From Paracoccaceae bacterium (GTDB taxonomy: Bacteria; Pseudomonadota; Alphaproteobacteria; Rhodobacterales; Rhodobacteraceae), in NCBI GenBank assembly GCA_024742705.1, contig JANSXZ010000011.1:59972-123971 (forward strand): 64,000 nucleotides of DNA. The letters run 5' to 3'. Below are positions 45,380-54,309 of this stretch, piece by piece. Under the pieces are notes generated by a model. That model did no database searches and was not told the DNA's origin. It was given only the letters and a program-made list of their open reading frames with translations. Positions within the stretch are counted from its first letter, which is position 1. Every line of letters starts with the position of its first letter. Both the position numbers and the translations under genes were made by a program.

Positions 45380-46204
45380 ATGACAACGCGCAGTATCGAA
45401 ACCGGAACGCCGGACCTGTTGTGCCATATCAGCGGCCACGCCGCGGTCCTCACGTTGAACCGGCCCGACAGGCGCAACGCCTTCAGCCCGGCGATGACCG
45501 ATGCGCTGGCGCGGATGCTGGCGCAGACCGAAGCCGACGACGGTGTGCGGGTGCTGGTGCTGACGGGCGCGGGCCGCGCGTTCTGCGCCGGGGGCGACCT
45601 CGAGGGGATGGGCGAAAGCATCGGCGCCGCAGCCGACATGCCCACGCCCGACCTGATCCGCCGTCTGCAACGCGCGCAGGAGGCGGTCAGCCTCGCGCTC
45701 TACGACTATGCGAAACCCACCATTGCCGTGCTGCCCGGCCATGCGGCGGGCGCGGGCATGGCCCTTGCGCTGGCCTGCGACCTGCGCATCGCCGCCGACA
45801 CCGCCGCGCTGGTGCCCGCCTTCGGGGCGGTTGGCGTGTCCGGCGATTTCGGGGGCAGCTGGTATCTCAGCCGGCTGATCGGTCCGGCCCGCGCCAAGGA
45901 GGTGTATTTCACCGGCCGCCGCATCGCCGCCGACGAAGCGCTGGCGCTGGGGCTTCTGAACCGCGCGGTGCCGCCCGAAGACCTGGCCGAAGCCACCAAG
46001 CAGATGGCCGACGCCATCGCCGCGCAGGCGCCGCTGGCGCTGCGCGCGATGAAGGAGAACCACAACCGCGCCGTGGTGTCGGATCTGCGCTCGACCATGG
46101 CGATGGAGGCCGACAGGATGGTGCGCTGCATGCTGACCGAGGATCATCAGGCCGCGACCCGCGCCTTCCTGGAAAAACGCCAACCCGAATTCAAAGGCCG
46201 CTGA
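45380..46204 (+). CDS. Enoyl-CoA isomerase/hydratase, PaaG-like
   Basis: 274 residues from ATG 45380 with GAAGGAAA upstream. Crotonase fold: NRPDRRNAFSPAM, RAFCAGGDLEGMG, PGHAAGAGMALALACDLR. Both hydratase glutamates are absent (GAGMALAL; VPAFGAVG), but an Asp is present in GVSGDFGGSWYL, the arrangement of PaaG and related double-bond isomerases. An enoyl-CoA isomerisation is therefore likelier than hydration. It begins a + strand operon with the reductase and MaoC genes. Confidence 0.85.
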   Translation: MTTRSIETGTPDLLCHISGHAAVLTLNRPDRRNAFSPAMTDALARMLAQTEADDGVRVLVLTGAGRAFCAGGDLEGMGESIGAAADMPTPDLIRRLQRAQEAVSLALYDYAKPTIAVLPGHAAGAGMALALACDLRIAADTAALVPAFGAVGVSGDFGGSWYLSRLIGPARAKEVYFTGRRIAADEALALGLLNRAVPPEDLAEATKQMADAIAAQAPLALRAMKENHNRAVVSDLRSTMAMEADRMVRCMLTEDHQAATRAFLEKRQPEFKGR

Positions 46205-46227
46205 ACCGCCGCCTCGAAAGGACCGAC

Positions 46228-47232
46228 ATGTCAAACCTCACCATAACCGTACAGGAACTGCCAAAGGGCGTTCTGACGCCCGATCACTTCGCCGCCCGCA
46301 CCGCCGATATGCCGACGCCCGGCGAAGGCGAGGTGCTTTTGCGCACGGTCCTGATGTCGATCGACGCGGCAAACCGCAGTTGGATGCAGGGCGCCACATA
46401 CCGCGACGCGATAAAGGCCGGCGACGTGATGGCCACCTATTCCATTGCCGAGGTCGTCACCTCGAACAGTCCCCGGCTTCAGGCCGGCGATATCGTCGGC
46501 TGCGAAGGGCTGTGGGCCGAATACATCACACGCCCGGCGCACAAGGTTGAAAAACTGCCCAAGGTCAGCCCCCTGTCCAACCTGATCTCGGTCTATGGCA
46601 TCGCCGGCAAGACCGCCTATCACGGTCTGGTGGGTGTCGGTCAGCCGATGGCGGGCGAAACCGTTCTGGTTTCGGCGGCGGCGGGATCGGTCGGCGGCTA
46701 TGTCGGTCAGATTGCCCGCGCGCTGGGGTGCCGGGTGGTGGGCATCGCCGGCGGTCCGGAAAAATGCAGCTGGGTCACGGAAACGCTGGGCTTCGACGCC
46801 TGCGTCGATTACCGCGATCCGGGGTTTTTCAAGGCGCTGCGCGCGGCCTGCCCCGACGGTGTGGACGTGTATTTCGACAATGTCGGCGGCAAGATCCTGG
46901 AAACCGCGCTGTTCGTGATGAATGAACGCGGGCGGGTCGTGTGCTGCGGCGCGATCAGCCAGTATGACAGCGCCGCGCCCGAGGGTCCGCGCAACCTGCC
47001 CGGCCTGGTCGTGGTCAAACGGCTGCGCATGGAAGGGTTTATCGTGATGGATTTCGCCCGCGACGACGCGCGCGCGCTGCGCGCCCTGCGCCACTGGGTC
47101 GGGACCGGCCAGATCAAGGTTTTCGAAGATGTGGTCGAAGGGCTGGAAAACGCCCCCGCCGCGCTGATCGGCCTTCTGGCCGGCGACAACAAGGGCAAGC
47201 GCATGGTGCGCGTCGCACCCGATCCGGCCTGA
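46228..47232 (+). CDS. NADP-dependent oxidoreductase (MDR, prostaglandin-reductase/LTD type)
   Basis: 334 residues, GAAAGGA before the ATG. Motifs: YGIAGKTAYHGL (about 120), VLVSAAAGSVGGYVGQIAR (about 148), VYFDNVGGKILE (about 214) and the late RMEGFIVMDF. Members reduce the double bond of alpha,beta-unsaturated ketones or aldehydes with NADPH; some work on acyl-CoA-like enones. Located between the PaaG-like isomerase and the MaoC hydratase. Confidence 0.88.
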   Translation: MSNLTITVQELPKGVLTPDHFAARTADMPTPGEGEVLLRTVLMSIDAANRSWMQGATYRDAIKAGDVMATYSIAEVVTSNSPRLQAGDIVGCEGLWAEYITRPAHKVEKLPKVSPLSNLISVYGIAGKTAYHGLVGVGQPMAGETVLVSAAAGSVGGYVGQIARALGCRVVGIAGGPEKCSWVTETLGFDACVDYRDPGFFKALRAACPDGVDVYFDNVGGKILETALFVMNERGRVVCCGAISQYDSAAPEGPRNLPGLVVVKRLRMEGFIVMDFARDDARALRALRHWVGTGQIKVFEDVVEGLENAPAALIGLLAGDNKGKRMVRVAPDPA

Positions 47233-47248
47233 GAAAGGAACCCAGAAG

Positions 47249-47722
47249 ATGACCGCATTGCAAGAAGCGCAGAAGGATCTCGAAGCGAAGATCGGCACCG
47301 AAGTCGGGGTGTCGAACTGGATCGAGGTCGACCAGGCGATGATAGACCAGTTCGCCGAAACCACCCACGATCACCAATGGATTCACGTCGATCCGGCCCG
47401 CGCCGCCGCCGAAACCCCTTTTGGCGGCACCATAGCGCACGGATTTCTGACGCTGTCGCTGGCCAGCCGCTTTGCCTATGACTGCTTTCCTGTGTTGCCC
47501 GGTCAGGTCATGGGCATCAACTACGGGTTCAACCGGTTGCGATTTCTCAACCCGGTGCGCGCCGGCGCGCGGCTGCGCGGGCGTTTCGTGCTGAAATCCG
47601 TCACCGCGCGTTCGGCCACGGATCTTCTGCGCGAGAACACGCTGACCATCGAAATCGATGGCCAGACGACACCTGCCCTTGTTGCCGACTGGCTGGGACT
47701 GGTGGTGTTCGAGGGCGCCTGA
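47249..47722 (+). CDS. MaoC-like (R)-specific enoyl-CoA hydratase
   Basis: 157 residues, a single hot-dog domain. The hydratase segment FAETTHDHQWIHVDPARA (about residue 35) holds the family catalytic Asp and His; FGGTIAHGFLTLSL follows at about 60. Hydrates an enoyl-CoA to the (3R)-hydroxyacyl-CoA, which could be oxidised by the HSD17B4-type SDR at 39481-40407, or serve PHA precursor supply. Last gene of the + strand operon. Confidence 0.9.
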   Translation: MTALQEAQKDLEAKIGTEVGVSNWIEVDQAMIDQFAETTHDHQWIHVDPARAAAETPFGGTIAHGFLTLSLASRFAYDCFPVLPGQVMGINYGFNRLRFLNPVRAGARLRGRFVLKSVTARSATDLLRENTLTIEIDGQTTPALVADWLGLVVFEGA

Positions 47723-47786
47723 ACCGCTCTGGACAAATCGGTTATTGCATCCTTAAGTGTTTATCGAGTTTGTGAGGTCATGTTTT

Positions 47787-48233
47787 ATGACAAGTGTTCT
47801 GGTTTTGAACGGGCCCAATCTGAACCTGCTGGGAACACGCCAGCCAGAGGTTTACGGAAACGACACGCTGGCAGATGTCGAAGCGCTGTGCCTCGCAAGT
47901 GGCGCTCGCCACGGCCTTGCCGTGAGATGTCTGCAATCCAATTCGGAAGGCGCGCTGATCGACGCGGTGCATGGCGCGCGCGGCCGTGACCGTGGCATCG
48001 TGCTGAATGCCGGCGCCTATACCCATACCTCGATCGCGCTCATGGATGCGATCGCATCGGTCGAATTGCCGGTTATCGAGGTGCATCTGTCGAACATCCA
48101 CGCCCGCGAGCCGTTTCGACATCGATCATACATCGCGCCCGTGGCGCTGGGCCAGATCTGCGGCTTCGGCATCCTCGGGTACGCGCTGGCGTTGGATGCT
48201 CTGGCCGCCCATCTGAACGCACCCACGAGATGA
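47787..48233 (+). CDS. aroQ: 3-dehydroquinate dehydratase, type II
   Basis: 148 residues from ATG 47787 (MTSVLVLNGPNLNLLGTRQP), the usual type II length; an upstream in-frame start adds ten odd residues. Complete active-site features: LNLLGTRQPEVYG with the catalytic Tyr and Arg, NAGAYTHTSIALMDA, EVHLSNIHAREPFRH. It interconverts 3-dehydroquinate and 3-dehydroshikimate in the shikimate pathway (or catabolic quinate use). The last four bases overlap the LuxR gene start. An AACCG-CGGTT inverted pair lies upstream near 47722-47744. Confidence 0.95.
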   Translation: MTSVLVLNGPNLNLLGTRQPEVYGNDTLADVEALCLASGARHGLAVRCLQSNSEGALIDAVHGARGRDRGIVLNAGAYTHTSIALMDAIASVELPVIEVHLSNIHAREPFRHRSYIAPVALGQICGFGILGYALALDALAAHLNAPTR

Positions 48234-48985
48234 ACCTGCCCGACTACCTCATGCAGCTCAGCGCGGCGCGTTCGATGGAGGAACTCTGGCTGGGCCACAC
48301 CCGGCAAATGGCAAGATACGGGTTCGACAGGCTGCTCTACGGGTTCACGCGGCACCGCTCGGGCCGGTCGCTGGGCGATCCCGACGATTTCATCGTCCTG
48401 ACCAACCACGCCCCCGAATACCTGCGCGTCTTCATCGGCGAGACGCTGTATTTCGACGCGCCGATGACCCGCTGGGCGCTGGACAACGACGGCGCGTGCA
48501 GTTGGCGGCACGTTCAGGACACCTATGCCCTGCGCGAGATGACAGCCGGCGAACGGCGCGTGTTCGATTTCAATCGCAAGATGGATGTGACGGCCGGGTA
48601 TACCGTGTCGTTCAAATCGATCTCGCCGCGCTCGAAGGGTGCCATCGCCCTGACCGCCCGCCCCGGCATGAGCCAGGACGAGGTGGATGCGATCTGGGCC
48701 GAGCACGGCCGCGACATCCATCTGATGAACAATGTCGCGCATCTGAAGATCCTGACCCTGCCGCACCCGGCGCCCAACCGCAACCTGACCCGCCGCCAGC
48801 GCGAGGTGCTGGAATGGGTCGGTGACGGCAAGACGACACAAGACATCGCGATCCTGATGGGGCTGACGCAGGCGACTGTGGAAAAGCACCTGCGGCTTGC
48901 GCGCGCGGCGCTGTCGGTGGAAACCACCGCCCAGGCGGTTCTGAAGGCCGCGCTGCACAATCAGATCTTCATTCTCGAAGCCTGA
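48230..48985 (+). CDS. LuxR-family transcriptional regulator with autoinducer-binding-type domain
   Basis: 251 residues; start ATG overlaps the aroQ stop (ATGA), implying coupled translation. The N-terminal half resembles the autoinducer-binding domain (YGFDRLLYGF near 25; FDAPMTRWALDNDGACSW near 87). The C-terminal HTH is typical: LTRRQREVLEWVGDGKTTQDIA (about 184) and VEKHLRLARAALSVET (about 213). No luxI synthase gene is nearby, so it is an orphan (solo) receptor or acts on another ligand. Target genes are unknown. Confidence 0.88.
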   Translation: MNLPDYLMQLSAARSMEELWLGHTRQMARYGFDRLLYGFTRHRSGRSLGDPDDFIVLTNHAPEYLRVFIGETLYFDAPMTRWALDNDGACSWRHVQDTYALREMTAGERRVFDFNRKMDVTAGYTVSFKSISPRSKGAIALTARPGMSQDEVDAIWAEHGRDIHLMNNVAHLKILTLPHPAPNRNLTRRQREVLEWVGDGKTTQDIAILMGLTQATVEKHLRLARAALSVETTAQAVLKAALHNQIFILEA

Positions 48986-49058
48986 GCGCCATTCGCCGGT
49001 TGCGGCCCCCGCGCCGTCTGGATTACACCGCCCGGCAACACAGCGAAGGATCGCCCCG

Positions 49059-49688
49059 ATGGCCGACACCGCCCCCGAACAACCGCAGATCTATCTTCTG
49101 TCGCCGCCCGCTTTCGAACTGAGCCGGTTTCCCGACCTGTTGGCCCGGGTTCTCGACGCGGTGCCCGTGGCCTGCATGCGCCTGACCCTGCCGGGCGCGG
49201 ATGCCGACACCGTATCGCGCGCCGGCGACGCCTTGCGCGAAGTCTGCCATGCCCGTGACGTGGCGCTTGTGCTGTCCGATCACGTCTTGCTGGCGCAGAC
49301 GCTCGGGCTCGACGGGGTGCACCTGAGCGATGGCGCCCGGTCGCTGCGCGCCGCCCGCAAGACGCTGGGCGCCGATGTCATCGTGGGCAGCTATTGCGGG
49401 CAATCGCGCCACGACGGTCTTACCGCCGGCGAGGCGGGTGCCGACTATGTCGCTTTCGGGCCGGTCGCTGAATCGGGCCTGGGTGACGGGGCGGTCGCCC
49501 CGTCCGGGTTGTTCGAGTGGTGGTCCGAGGTGATCGAACTGCCCGTGGTCGCCGAGGGCGCGCTGAACGCCGAACGCATCGCGGCGCTGGCGCCCTACGC
49601 GGATTTCTTCGGGATCGGGCCTGAAATCTGGTCCGACCCCGATCCCGCCGCCTGTCTTTCGGCGCTCCATGCTGCCCTGACGGCCTGA
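49059..49688 (+). CDS. Thiamine-phosphate-synthase-like protein
   Basis: 209 residues of the ThiE/TenI barrel: LVLSDHVLLAQTLGLDGVHL (about 70), VGSYCGQSRHDGLTAGEAGA (about 108), DYVAFGPVAESG (about 128), FFGIGPEIWSDP near the end. The phosphate-binding loop after GPV differs from classical ThiE (no T-x-T-K), so it may be a paralogue rather than the main thiamine enzyme. No other thiamine gene and no TPP riboswitch is seen nearby. Confidence 0.8.
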   Translation: MADTAPEQPQIYLLSPPAFELSRFPDLLARVLDAVPVACMRLTLPGADADTVSRAGDALREVCHARDVALVLSDHVLLAQTLGLDGVHLSDGARSLRAARKTLGADVIVGSYCGQSRHDGLTAGEAGADYVAFGPVAESGLGDGAVAPSGLFEWWSEVIELPVVAEGALNAERIAALAPYADFFGIGPEIWSDPDPAACLSALHAALTA

Positions 49689-49701
49689 GGCGACGCAGGC
49701 G

Positions 49702-50838
49702 TTACAGGAACACCCTCTCGACCACCCAATAGGCGCCGACAGCCGCGATCGCCACCGAGGCCGGAATGGAAATCGCCTTCCGATACCAGGGTTTCGATCC
49801 GAACCAGTAGCCGACCGCCAGGAAAGCCGCGGCAATGACCGTCAACTGCCCCAGTTCGACACCGATGTTGAAACCGATCAGCGCCGGGATGAATTGATCC
49901 TGCGGCAGACCGAATTCGCCCAGAACGCTGGCAAACCCCAGACCGTGCAGCAGGCCGAACCCGAAGATCACCGCGGGCCGCCAGCGGCTGAGCCCCTTCG
50001 AAAAGATGTTTTCGACCGCGACATAGGTAATGGATGCGGCAATCAGCGGCTCGACAATGCTGCCCGGCACGTTGACCCAGCCCAAGGCGCCCAGCGCCAG
50101 CGTGACGGTATGGGCCAGCGTGAACGCGCTGACCTGCCAGATCAGGGGCCGCAGTCGGGTGCTGAGAAAAAACAGCCCCAACACGAACAGGATGTGGTCC
50201 AGGCCCTTTGGCAGGATGTGGTCGAAACCCACCGGGATATAGCCCACGAAGGTTTGCCACCCGGTGGCGGCGTTGCCTCCGGCCAGCGCAATCGGCCCGG
50301 TCGACGCGCCGGCCTCGATCAACCCGGTGAAGGGCGCCTCGACGCCCTGCTGGCGCAACACAAGCGCGCCGCCATCCGCCGGCCAGGTCAGATCGAGCGT
50401 GCGCGCGCTGGCCGGCACCGCCCCTGTCAGCACCAGACGCGATGCGCGCGGCAAGGCGAGATCGCCGGTTTCGGGGACGACCACATCGCTCACCTGCAAG
50501 GCGACCGGGCCATCGGCGTCCACCGCGATACGCGGCGCCCAGCTTTCCGCGAAGGCCCGCAACCGGGCCGCCATCTCGTCGGGTTCGAGAACGCGCAGCG
50601 CATCGTAGCGTTCGGCCTGGTCGGTCAGATCCGTGTCATGCGCATCGGACAGATCGATTTCGGCAACAAAGGCCTCGGCGTTCAACCGCAGATCAAAAAC
50701 CATCTGCCCGTCCGTCACCGTCAGATCGGCGATCGACGGCTGGATCTCATGCGCCTGCGCCATCGCGGCAAACAACCCGAGGCTTGACAATACCGCCACA
50801 AGGCGCAGCTTGAATACCAATTCTGAAAGGAAACTCAC
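49702..50838 (-). CDS. HupE/UreJ-family membrane protein (HupE_UreJ_2)
   Basis: 378 residues from GTG 50838; a TTG at 50820 would give a more usual signal peptide (KLRLVAVLSSLGLFAAMAQA, cleaved before HEIQPS), so the start is unsure. A periplasmic beta domain (to about 205) is followed by six or seven membrane helices with the conserved GFDHILPKGLDHILFVLG and GLLHGLGFA motifs. Family members are thought to move nickel or cobalt. It is divergent from a DUF4198 gene, a common partner in metal uptake loci. Confidence 0.85.
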   Translation of the reverse strand: MSFLSELVFKLRLVAVLSSLGLFAAMAQAHEIQPSIADLTVTDGQMVFDLRLNAEAFVAEIDLSDAHDTDLTDQAERYDALRVLEPDEMAARLRAFAESWAPRIAVDADGPVALQVSDVVVPETGDLALPRASRLVLTGAVPASARTLDLTWPADGGALVLRQQGVEAPFTGLIEAGASTGPIALAGGNAATGWQTFVGYIPVGFDHILPKGLDHILFVLGLFFLSTRLRPLIWQVSAFTLAHTVTLALGALGWVNVPGSIVEPLIAASITYVAVENIFSKGLSRWRPAVIFGFGLLHGLGFASVLGEFGLPQDQFIPALIGFNIGVELGQLTVIAAAFLAVGYWFGSKPWYRKAISIPASVAIAAVGAYWVVERVFL

Positions 50839-50839
50839 G

Positions 50840-51640
50840 ATGTCACTCCGTAGCGGATTGTCCGCCTGTCTGTTGTTGGTGGCTCTGTCTCCGGCCGCTC
50901 TCGCTCATGAATTCTGGATCGCACCGACAGAATATCAAGTCACGCCCGATACGCCAGTGACAGCCGACCTGCGCAACGGCGAAACCTTCTCGGGGATGGC
51001 GCTTGGATACTTCGAAGGGCGCACCGCGCGCTATGAGGTTCTGGCGGGCGGACAGCTGACGGCGGTGGCCGCGCGCATGGGCGATGTGCCGGCGCTGCAA
51101 CTGCCGGGCCTGCCCGAAGGTCTGGCCGTGATCGTTCACGAAACCACACCCAGCACGCTGGCCTACACCCAATGGGAAAAATTCGCCGCCTTTGCCGCAC
51201 ACAAGGATTTCCCCGACATCCGCGCGCGGCATCTGGCCCGTGGCCTTCCCGAAACCGGGTTCCGCGAAAGCTATACCCGCCACGCCAAAAGCCTGATCGC
51301 CGTGGGCGCGGGCGCCGGGTCCGACCGGCAATTCGGCCTGGCCCAGGAATTCGTGGCGCTGGGCAACCCCTACACCGATCCGCCCGAAGAGGGCCTGACG
51401 GTGCGGCTGTTCTATGGCGATGCGCCGCGCAGCGACGCGCAGGTCGAGGTTTTCGAACGCGCGCCCGGCGGCGACGTGGCCGTGACGCTGATGCGCACCG
51501 ATGACGCCGGGCAGGTGCGGGTGCCGGTGCGGCCGGGCCATGAGTACCTGCTGGACGCGGTTGTGCTGCGTCCGGCCCCCGATGGCGGCGAAGCGGTGTG
51601 GGAAACGCTCTGGGCGGCCTTGACCTTCGCGGTGCCCTGA
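50840..51640 (+). CDS. DUF4198-like periplasmic protein, metal-uptake associated
   Basis: 266 residues from ATG 50840 with GAAAGGAAA at 50825-50832. Signal peptide MSLRSGLSACLLLVALSPAA with cleavage after ALA, mature protein starting HEFWIAPTEYQV, the characteristic His-rich start of DUF4198 proteins that accompany Ni/Co transporters. A C-terminal Ig-like domain (from about 190) follows. Its start codon lies one base from that of the divergent HupE gene. Confidence 0.82.
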   Translation: MSLRSGLSACLLLVALSPAALAHEFWIAPTEYQVTPDTPVTADLRNGETFSGMALGYFEGRTARYEVLAGGQLTAVAARMGDVPALQLPGLPEGLAVIVHETTPSTLAYTQWEKFAAFAAHKDFPDIRARHLARGLPETGFRESYTRHAKSLIAVGAGAGSDRQFGLAQEFVALGNPYTDPPEEGLTVRLFYGDAPRSDAQVEVFERAPGGDVAVTLMRTDDAGQVRVPVRPGHEYLLDAVVLRPAPDGGEAVWETLWAALTFAVP

Positions 51641-51721
51641 CCGGGGGGCGGATGGCACCGGGCACCGGAGGCGCGCACAAAGTCGCTTGCGCCCCCGCGC
51701 CGCCCGCGCCACAAAGCGGGC

Positions 51722-52618
51722 ATGACACGCGCGCCGCTCTCCGTTCTGTGCATTGGCAGCGTCCTTTGGGACGTGATCGGCCGTTCGGCCGGGGCGATGC
51801 GCCAGGGATCGGACGTGCCGGGGCGGATCACCCGCCTGCCCGGCGGCGTCGCCATGAACATCGCCATGACGCTGTCGCGCTTCGGTATGCGCCCGGTCCT
51901 TCTGACCGCCGTTGGCCGCGATGCCGAGGGCGACGACCTGATCGCCGCCTGCCAGCGGCGCGGCATGGACACCGATCACGTCTACCGCTCGCCGGATCTG
52001 CCCACCGATCGCTACATGGCGATCGAGGCGGCCAACGGGTTGATCGCCGCAATCGCCGATGCGCATTCGCTCGAGGCGGCGGGCGCGCGCATCCTCGCGC
52101 CGCTGATGGATGGCGCGCTGGGTTCGCCGGCATCGCCGCATGCGGGGCTGATCGCGCTCGATGGCAACCTGACGGCGGATCTGCTGGCCGATATCGCCGG
52201 AAGCCCGGCCTTCGCGCGCGCGGATCTGCGCATCGCGCCCGCATCGCCCGGCAAGGCCGAGCGGCTGGCGCCCTTCGTGCGGCACGGGCGCGGCACGCTT
52301 TATGTCAACCTCGAAGAGGCGGGCCTGTTGTGCCACGCGCAATTCGTAAGCTCGGCGCAGGCCGCCGCGGCCTTGCTGGCGCAGGGCGCGCGGCGGGTTC
52401 TGGTGACCGATGGCGCGCGATCGGCGACCGAGGCCATGCAGAACGAACTGATCACCCAGACCCCGCCCGAAGTTCTCGAAACCCGCGTCACCGGCGCGGG
52501 CGATACCTTCATGGCGGCGCATATCGCCGCCGAAGCCGCTGGTGCCGACAGAACCCTCGCGCTGACACTCGCGTTGCAGGCTGCAGCCACCTATGTTTCC
52601 GGAGAAACCGCGTTTTGA
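51722..52618 (+). CDS. psuK: Pseudouridine kinase (PfkB family)
   Basis: 298 residues. PfkB features: LCIGSVLWDVIGR at the N-terminus, PGGVAMNIAMTLSRFG (about 40), and the ATP/anion-hole motif VTGAGDTFMAAH (about 258) with catalytic Asp. Identified as pseudouridine kinase because it is immediately followed by psuG. It phosphorylates pseudouridine to the 5'-phosphate, the first step of pseudouridine breakdown. Confidence 0.9.
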   Translation: MTRAPLSVLCIGSVLWDVIGRSAGAMRQGSDVPGRITRLPGGVAMNIAMTLSRFGMRPVLLTAVGRDAEGDDLIAACQRRGMDTDHVYRSPDLPTDRYMAIEAANGLIAAIADAHSLEAAGARILAPLMDGALGSPASPHAGLIALDGNLTADLLADIAGSPAFARADLRIAPASPGKAERLAPFVRHGRGTLYVNLEEAGLLCHAQFVSSAQAAAALLAQGARRVLVTDGARSATEAMQNELITQTPPEVLETRVTGAGDTFMAAHIAAEAAGADRTLALTLALQAAATYVSGETAF

Positions 52619-52623
52619 TCCCG

Positions 52624-53541
52624 ATGTCCCTGTCTGGCGCGATTGCCGCCGCGCGCAACGAAAACCGTCCCGTCGTCGCGCTGGAAAGCACGATCATCAC
52701 CCACGGAATGCCCTACCCGCAGAACCTCGAGGTGGCCCGCCAGGTCGAGGCCGACGTGAGGTCGGCGGGGGCGACGCCGGCGACGATCGCGGTGCTGGAC
52801 GGACGGCTGCACATCGGGCTCGAGGATGCGGAACTGGCCGCGCTGGCGCAGGCCAAAGGGGTGGCGAAACTGTCGCGCGCGGATCTTCCGGCCTGCCTGG
52901 CCACAGGCGGCACCGGCGCAACCACCGTCGCCGCGACGATGATCGCAGCGCGCCATGCCGGCATCGCGGTCTTCGCGACCGGCGGCATTGGCGGCGTGCA
53001 CCGCGGCGCCGAAAGCAGCTTTGACATCTCGGCCGATCTGCACGAACTGGCCCAGACCGCCGTGACCGTCGTTTCCGCCGGAGCCAAGGCGATCCTCGAC
53101 CTGCCGAAAACGCTGGAGGTGCTGGAAACGCTGGGCGTTCCGGTCATCGCCGTGGGGCAGGACATGTTCCCAGCCTTCTGGTCGGCCTCGTCGGGCCTGC
53201 GCGCACCGCTGCGCATGGACGATCCCGCCACCATCGCGCGGGCGCATCTGGCGCGCGCCGCATTGGGCCTGCCGGGTGGGCAATTGGTGGCCAATCCCAT
53301 CGAAGCCAGCCATGAAATCCCGCCGCAGACGCTGGCCCCGATCATCGCGCGGGCCCAGGAAGACGCCGCGCGGCACCGCATCACCGGCAAGGCGGTCACA
53401 CCCTATCTGCTGCAACGGATCTACGAACAGACCGAAGGCCGTTCGCTCGCCGCCAACATCGCGCTGGTGCGTTCGAACGCGCGCCTGGCCGCGCGGATTG
53501 CCCAAGCGATGGGCAACGCCGCGCAAGAGCATGCAGAATGA
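52624..53541 (+). CDS. psuG: Pseudouridine-5'-phosphate glycosidase
   Basis: 305 residues from ATG 52624 (a TTG at 52615 is also in frame), the normal PsuG length. Signature ALESTIITHGMPYPQN (about 18), TGGTGATTVAATM (about 96), GGVHRGAE (about 120) and SAGAKAILDLPKTLE (about 155, family lysine). It splits pseudouridine 5'-phosphate to uracil and ribose 5-phosphate. Five bases after psuK. Confidence 0.95.
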   Translation: MSLSGAIAAARNENRPVVALESTIITHGMPYPQNLEVARQVEADVRSAGATPATIAVLDGRLHIGLEDAELAALAQAKGVAKLSRADLPACLATGGTGATTVAATMIAARHAGIAVFATGGIGGVHRGAESSFDISADLHELAQTAVTVVSAGAKAILDLPKTLEVLETLGVPVIAVGQDMFPAFWSASSGLRAPLRMDDPATIARAHLARAALGLPGGQLVANPIEASHEIPPQTLAPIIARAQEDAARHRITGKAVTPYLLQRIYEQTEGRSLAANIALVRSNARLAARIAQAMGNAAQEHAE

Positions 53542-53543
53542 TC

Positions 53544-53562
53544 GCGCCACCCATTGTGGCGC
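53544..53562 (+). terminator. Possible terminator hairpin after psuG
   Basis: GCGCCAC-CCATT-GTGGCGC starts three bases after the psuG stop. There is no T-tract, so it may be a mRNA-stabilising stem rather than a true intrinsic terminator. Confidence 0.4.
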
Positions 53563-53606
53563 CCCGGCAGACTTCCTAGATTTGCACCGCACCCGGACGG
53601 ATTGAA

Positions 53607-54293
53607 ATGACCACCCCATTCGACAATGACCCCAAGACGCGACGGCCCGGTCTGCTGGCCGGTCTGCGCGCCTCTTTCCTGACGGGCCTCGTCGTGATCG
53701 CCCCCGTGGGCCTCACGATCTGGCTGATCTGGACCGTGGTCGGATGGATCGACGGCGTGGTGCTGCCGCTGGTGCCCTATACGTTCCGCCCTGAACAATA
53801 CATCGGCATCAACCTGCGCGGCGTCGGCGTGATCATCTTCCTGATGTTCACCGTGATGGTCGGTTGGGTCGCCAAGGGCCTGATAGGCCGCTCGTTGATC
53901 CGCTTCGCCGAAAGCCTGGTAGACAGGATGCCGGTGGTGCGCTCGATCTACTCGGGGATCAAGCAGATCTCGGAAACGGTCTTCGCCCAGTCCGACCGGT
54001 CCTTCGAAAAGGCCTGCCTGATCGAATACCCCCGGCGGGGGATCTGGGCGATCGGGTTCATATCGACCCAGGCGCGGGGCGAAATCTCGACACGCGCACC
54101 CACCGCTGGTGCCTTGCTTAGCGTGTTCCTGCCAACCACGCCAAATCCAACATCCGGCTTCCTGCTGTTTGTCCCGCGCGAAGACGTGATCGAACTCGAC
54201 ATGTCGGTCGAAGACGCCGCCAAGCTGGTGATATCGGCGGGGCTGGTCTATCCCAACGGCAAGGATCCAACGCAGAAACCGGGCCGCGGCTGA
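53607..54293 (+). CDS. DUF502 family inner-membrane protein
   Basis: 228 residues. Two membrane segments (about 24-48 and 70-90), then the conserved DUF502 part RMPVVRSIYSGIKQISETVF and the FLPTTPNPTSGFLLFVPREDV stretch. Function of the family is not established. It follows psuG by 65 bases and converges on the patatin gene. Confidence 0.88.
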   Translation: MTTPFDNDPKTRRPGLLAGLRASFLTGLVVIAPVGLTIWLIWTVVGWIDGVVLPLVPYTFRPEQYIGINLRGVGVIIFLMFTVMVGWVAKGLIGRSLIRFAESLVDRMPVVRSIYSGIKQISETVFAQSDRSFEKACLIEYPRRGIWAIGFISTQARGEISTRAPTAGALLSVFLPTTPNPTSGFLLFVPREDVIELDMSVEDAAKLVISAGLVYPNGKDPTQKPGRG

Positions 54294-54309
54294 TCGCGGC
54301 CCGCGCGGC

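Noticed and set aside
48986..49058. TPP riboswitch before the thiamine-phosphate-synthase-like gene
   Set aside because: The leader is only 73 bases and lacks the conserved CUGAGA/ACCUGA elements.
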